From Chlorobiota bacterium (GTDB taxonomy: Bacteria > Bacteroidota > Ignavibacteria > Ignavibacteriales > Ignavibacteriaceae): 7,582 nucleotides of DNA. The notes beneath the pieces were generated by a model. That model worked only from the letters and a program-made list of their open reading frames with translations. It ran no database searches and was not told where the DNA came from. The translations under genes were made by a program, and so were the position numbers. Of the stretch, positions 6,934 to 7,582 are shown piece after piece; positions within the stretch are counted from its first letter, which is position 1, and each line of letters starts with the position of its first letter. The stretch is taken from positions 1 to 7,582 of the forward strand of contig RHKR01000095.1 of assembly GCA_008363265.1 (NCBI GenBank), written 5' to 3'.

Positions 6934-7170
6934 TTGGAAATAATCGAGCTATTAAAGTATAATCCGGGAAACCCCCTTTTATTTAATTCTGTTCTTTTCT
7001 TTTTTCTGTTTTCAGTACTGTATGTACTTTACACGGCCCTTTCCTCGAACATAAAAGCGAGGAACGGGTTGTTATTGCTCTTCAGTCTCTACTTTTACTA
7101 CAAGATATCAGGTGAATATCTCGGGATATTGCTGGCAGTCGGGCTGATCGATTTCTTCATCGGAAAGCGA
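6934..7170 (+). CDS. MBOAT-family membrane O-acyltransferase, N-terminal fragment cut by junction
   Basis: About 78 residues of a multi-pass membrane protein are recognisable. The sequence LLKYNPGNPLLFNS (6-19), a first membrane helix (about 20-36), RNGLLLLFSLYFYYK (43-57) and a third segment ending IDFFIGK (72-78) match the N-terminus of AlgI/DltB/PatA-like MBOAT proteins. The catalytic His and most helices are absent. The best start is TTG at 6934, 9 bases after the stop of the LysM-SGNH gene, consistent with translational coupling; no ATG lies suitably upstream. The frame stays open to the window end, but residues after about 79 are hydrophilic and unlike any MBOAT, because that DNA encodes another protein on the opposite strand. 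Known MBOAT partners of SGNH proteins pass acyl groups across the membrane for polysaccharide O-acetylation. The family call is good despite the short match; the specific substrate is unknown. Confidence 0.72.
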
Positions 7171-7582
7171 AAAGGCGGGATCTTCAGCCGGAACATATTT
7201 CGGCAGATATGCGAGGTGATATCCCCCCAGGTGGCCAGGTTGAACCAGGGTGCTCATCTCGATCACACCAGTAAAGGGCAGGCCGCCATCCAGCAGATTC
7301 AGAACATAGAATCCCCCCAGGGGGCGGTCGAGCAGGACCGATGCGCACAGGATGCCCTGGTAGAGAACTCCCTCCAGCCGGGAAAGCTCATCCGCATTGA
7401 GATCTGTGCAGAGCCTGGCGGCGAGCGGAGCGGCTGCGGTGACAACTACTTTAGGAAAAACTTCAGCGGGCCGGTCCGCGAAGACCAGGTTGATTCCCCC
7501 AGGGTGTTTTTCCGCCCGGGTAAGAGGGCACCCGGTAATCACCTCCACCCCTTCTTCATGAAGCTTCTTCCGGAACTGTTCG
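7108..7582 (-). CDS. FAD-dependent oxidoreductase (phytoene desaturase/amine oxidase type), broken at both ends
   Basis: The minus-strand frame enters from the right edge and reads to a TGA at 7108-7110, 157 residues. The N-terminal FAD-binding part lies outside the window. Visible are EQFRKKLHEEGVEVITGCP at the start, FPKVVVTAAAPLAARL (a strand of the FAD-dependent fold), and GVLYQGILCASVLL, PFTGVIEMSTLV and YLPKYVPAEDPAFSLSDEEI, which I recognise as the C-terminal half of NAD(P)/FAD-dependent oxidoreductases in the HemY/amine-oxidase group. The true match ends at about DEEI (7161-7150). The last 13 residues to the stop are read antisense to the MBOAT gene and are not family-like; the natural protein should continue by several dozen residues. 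The DNA is much GC-richer than the rest. The substrate is unknown; relatives often sit in glycan or lipid biosynthesis regions. Codons before the GTG at 7548 belong to the same frame, so that GTG is not the start. Confidence 0.7.
   Translation of the reverse strand, partial: EQFRKKLHEEGVEVITGCPLTRAEKHPGGINLVFADRPAEVFPKVVVTAAAPLAARLCTDLNADELSRLEGVLYQGILCASVLLDRPLGGFYVLNLLDGGLPFTGVIEMSTLVQPGHLGGYHLAYLPKYVPAEDPAFSLSDEEIDQPDCQQYPEIFT
7147..7170. other. Probable chimeric junction between unrelated sequences
   Basis: Left of here the plus strand encodes an MBOAT N-terminus; right of here the minus strand encodes the C-terminal part of an FAD oxidoreductase. Both similarities end within the same two dozen bases, and the reading frames lie codon-on-codon, so GATTTCTTCATC (7150-7161) serves as DFFI for one and DEEI for the other. 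That short shared segment looks like microhomology at a join. Hand counts give 27 of 60 G+C for bases 7021-7080, against 36 of 60 for 7201-7260 and 41 of 60 for 7321-7380. Confidence 0.65.

Noticed and set aside
7224..7503. CCCCCAGG present three times (7224, 7314, 7496) as a possible repeat family or recombination site.
   Set aside because: Each copy falls at an in-frame Gly-Gly pair preceded by Leu or Pro in the oxidoreductase (CTG GGG GGA or CCT GGG GGA), so codon preference in GC-rich DNA explains it.
7171..7582. Extension of the MBOAT reading frame, which has no stop up to the window end.
   Set aside because: The sequence after residue 79 or so is hydrophilic and rich in Gln, Gly and Arg, unlike a multi-pass membrane enzyme, and the opposite strand encodes a recognisable oxidoreductase. 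The openness follows from codon-on-codon antisense alignment in GC-rich DNA.

Overview
The window looks like part of a bacterial chromosome from the Bacteroidota/Chlorobi/Ignavibacteriota side of the tree. This is an inference from three things: protein style (a Bacteroidota-type MBOAT N-terminus, SGNH/GDSL proteins next to it, an Rrf2 regulator), moderate GC with AT-rich intergenic gaps, and weak or absent Shine-Dalgarno signals before several starts. No RNA gene, CRISPR array, insertion sequence or phage gene is visible.

Layout. 1-1335 (minus) is the N-terminal 445 residues of an AMP-forming acyl-CoA synthetase; its C-terminus lies outside the window. 1336-1477 is an AT-rich divergent intergenic gap with a candidate promoter and a repeated GTTAGC element. 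1478-1930 (plus) is an Rrf2-family regulator with a three-cysteine cluster of the Fe-S type. It overlaps, tail to tail by 19 bases, a secreted SGNH/GDSL hydrolase-like protein at 1912-2988 (minus). A short divergent gap (2989-3069) separates this from a plus-strand run: a membrane-anchored SGNH-like protein with an eroded active site (3070-4650), a secreted SGNH protein with two LysM domains and a very basic tail (4681-6924), and the N-terminus of an MBOAT O-acyltransferase (from 6934).

How the genes may work together. MBOAT membrane acyltransferases paired with periplasmic SGNH proteins are an established arrangement for O-acetylating extracytoplasmic polysaccharides (PatA/PatB for peptidoglycan, AlgI with AlgJ/AlgX for alginate). 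Here three SGNH paralogues surround one MBOAT gene, and one of them carries peptidoglycan-binding LysM domains. The working inference is an envelope O-acylation/deacylation module acting on or near peptidoglycan, with one inactive or altered paralogue. The substrate is unknown.

The right end is anomalous. After about 7150-7170 the MBOAT similarity stops and the opposite strand becomes the C-terminal part of an unrelated FAD-dependent oxidoreductase of the phytoene-desaturase/amine-oxidase type, in clearly GC-richer DNA. Both genes are broken at the same point. This is best explained as a chimeric junction (assembly or amplification artefact), less likely as a real rearrangement. Anything to the right of about 7150 should not be assumed to belong to the same genome.
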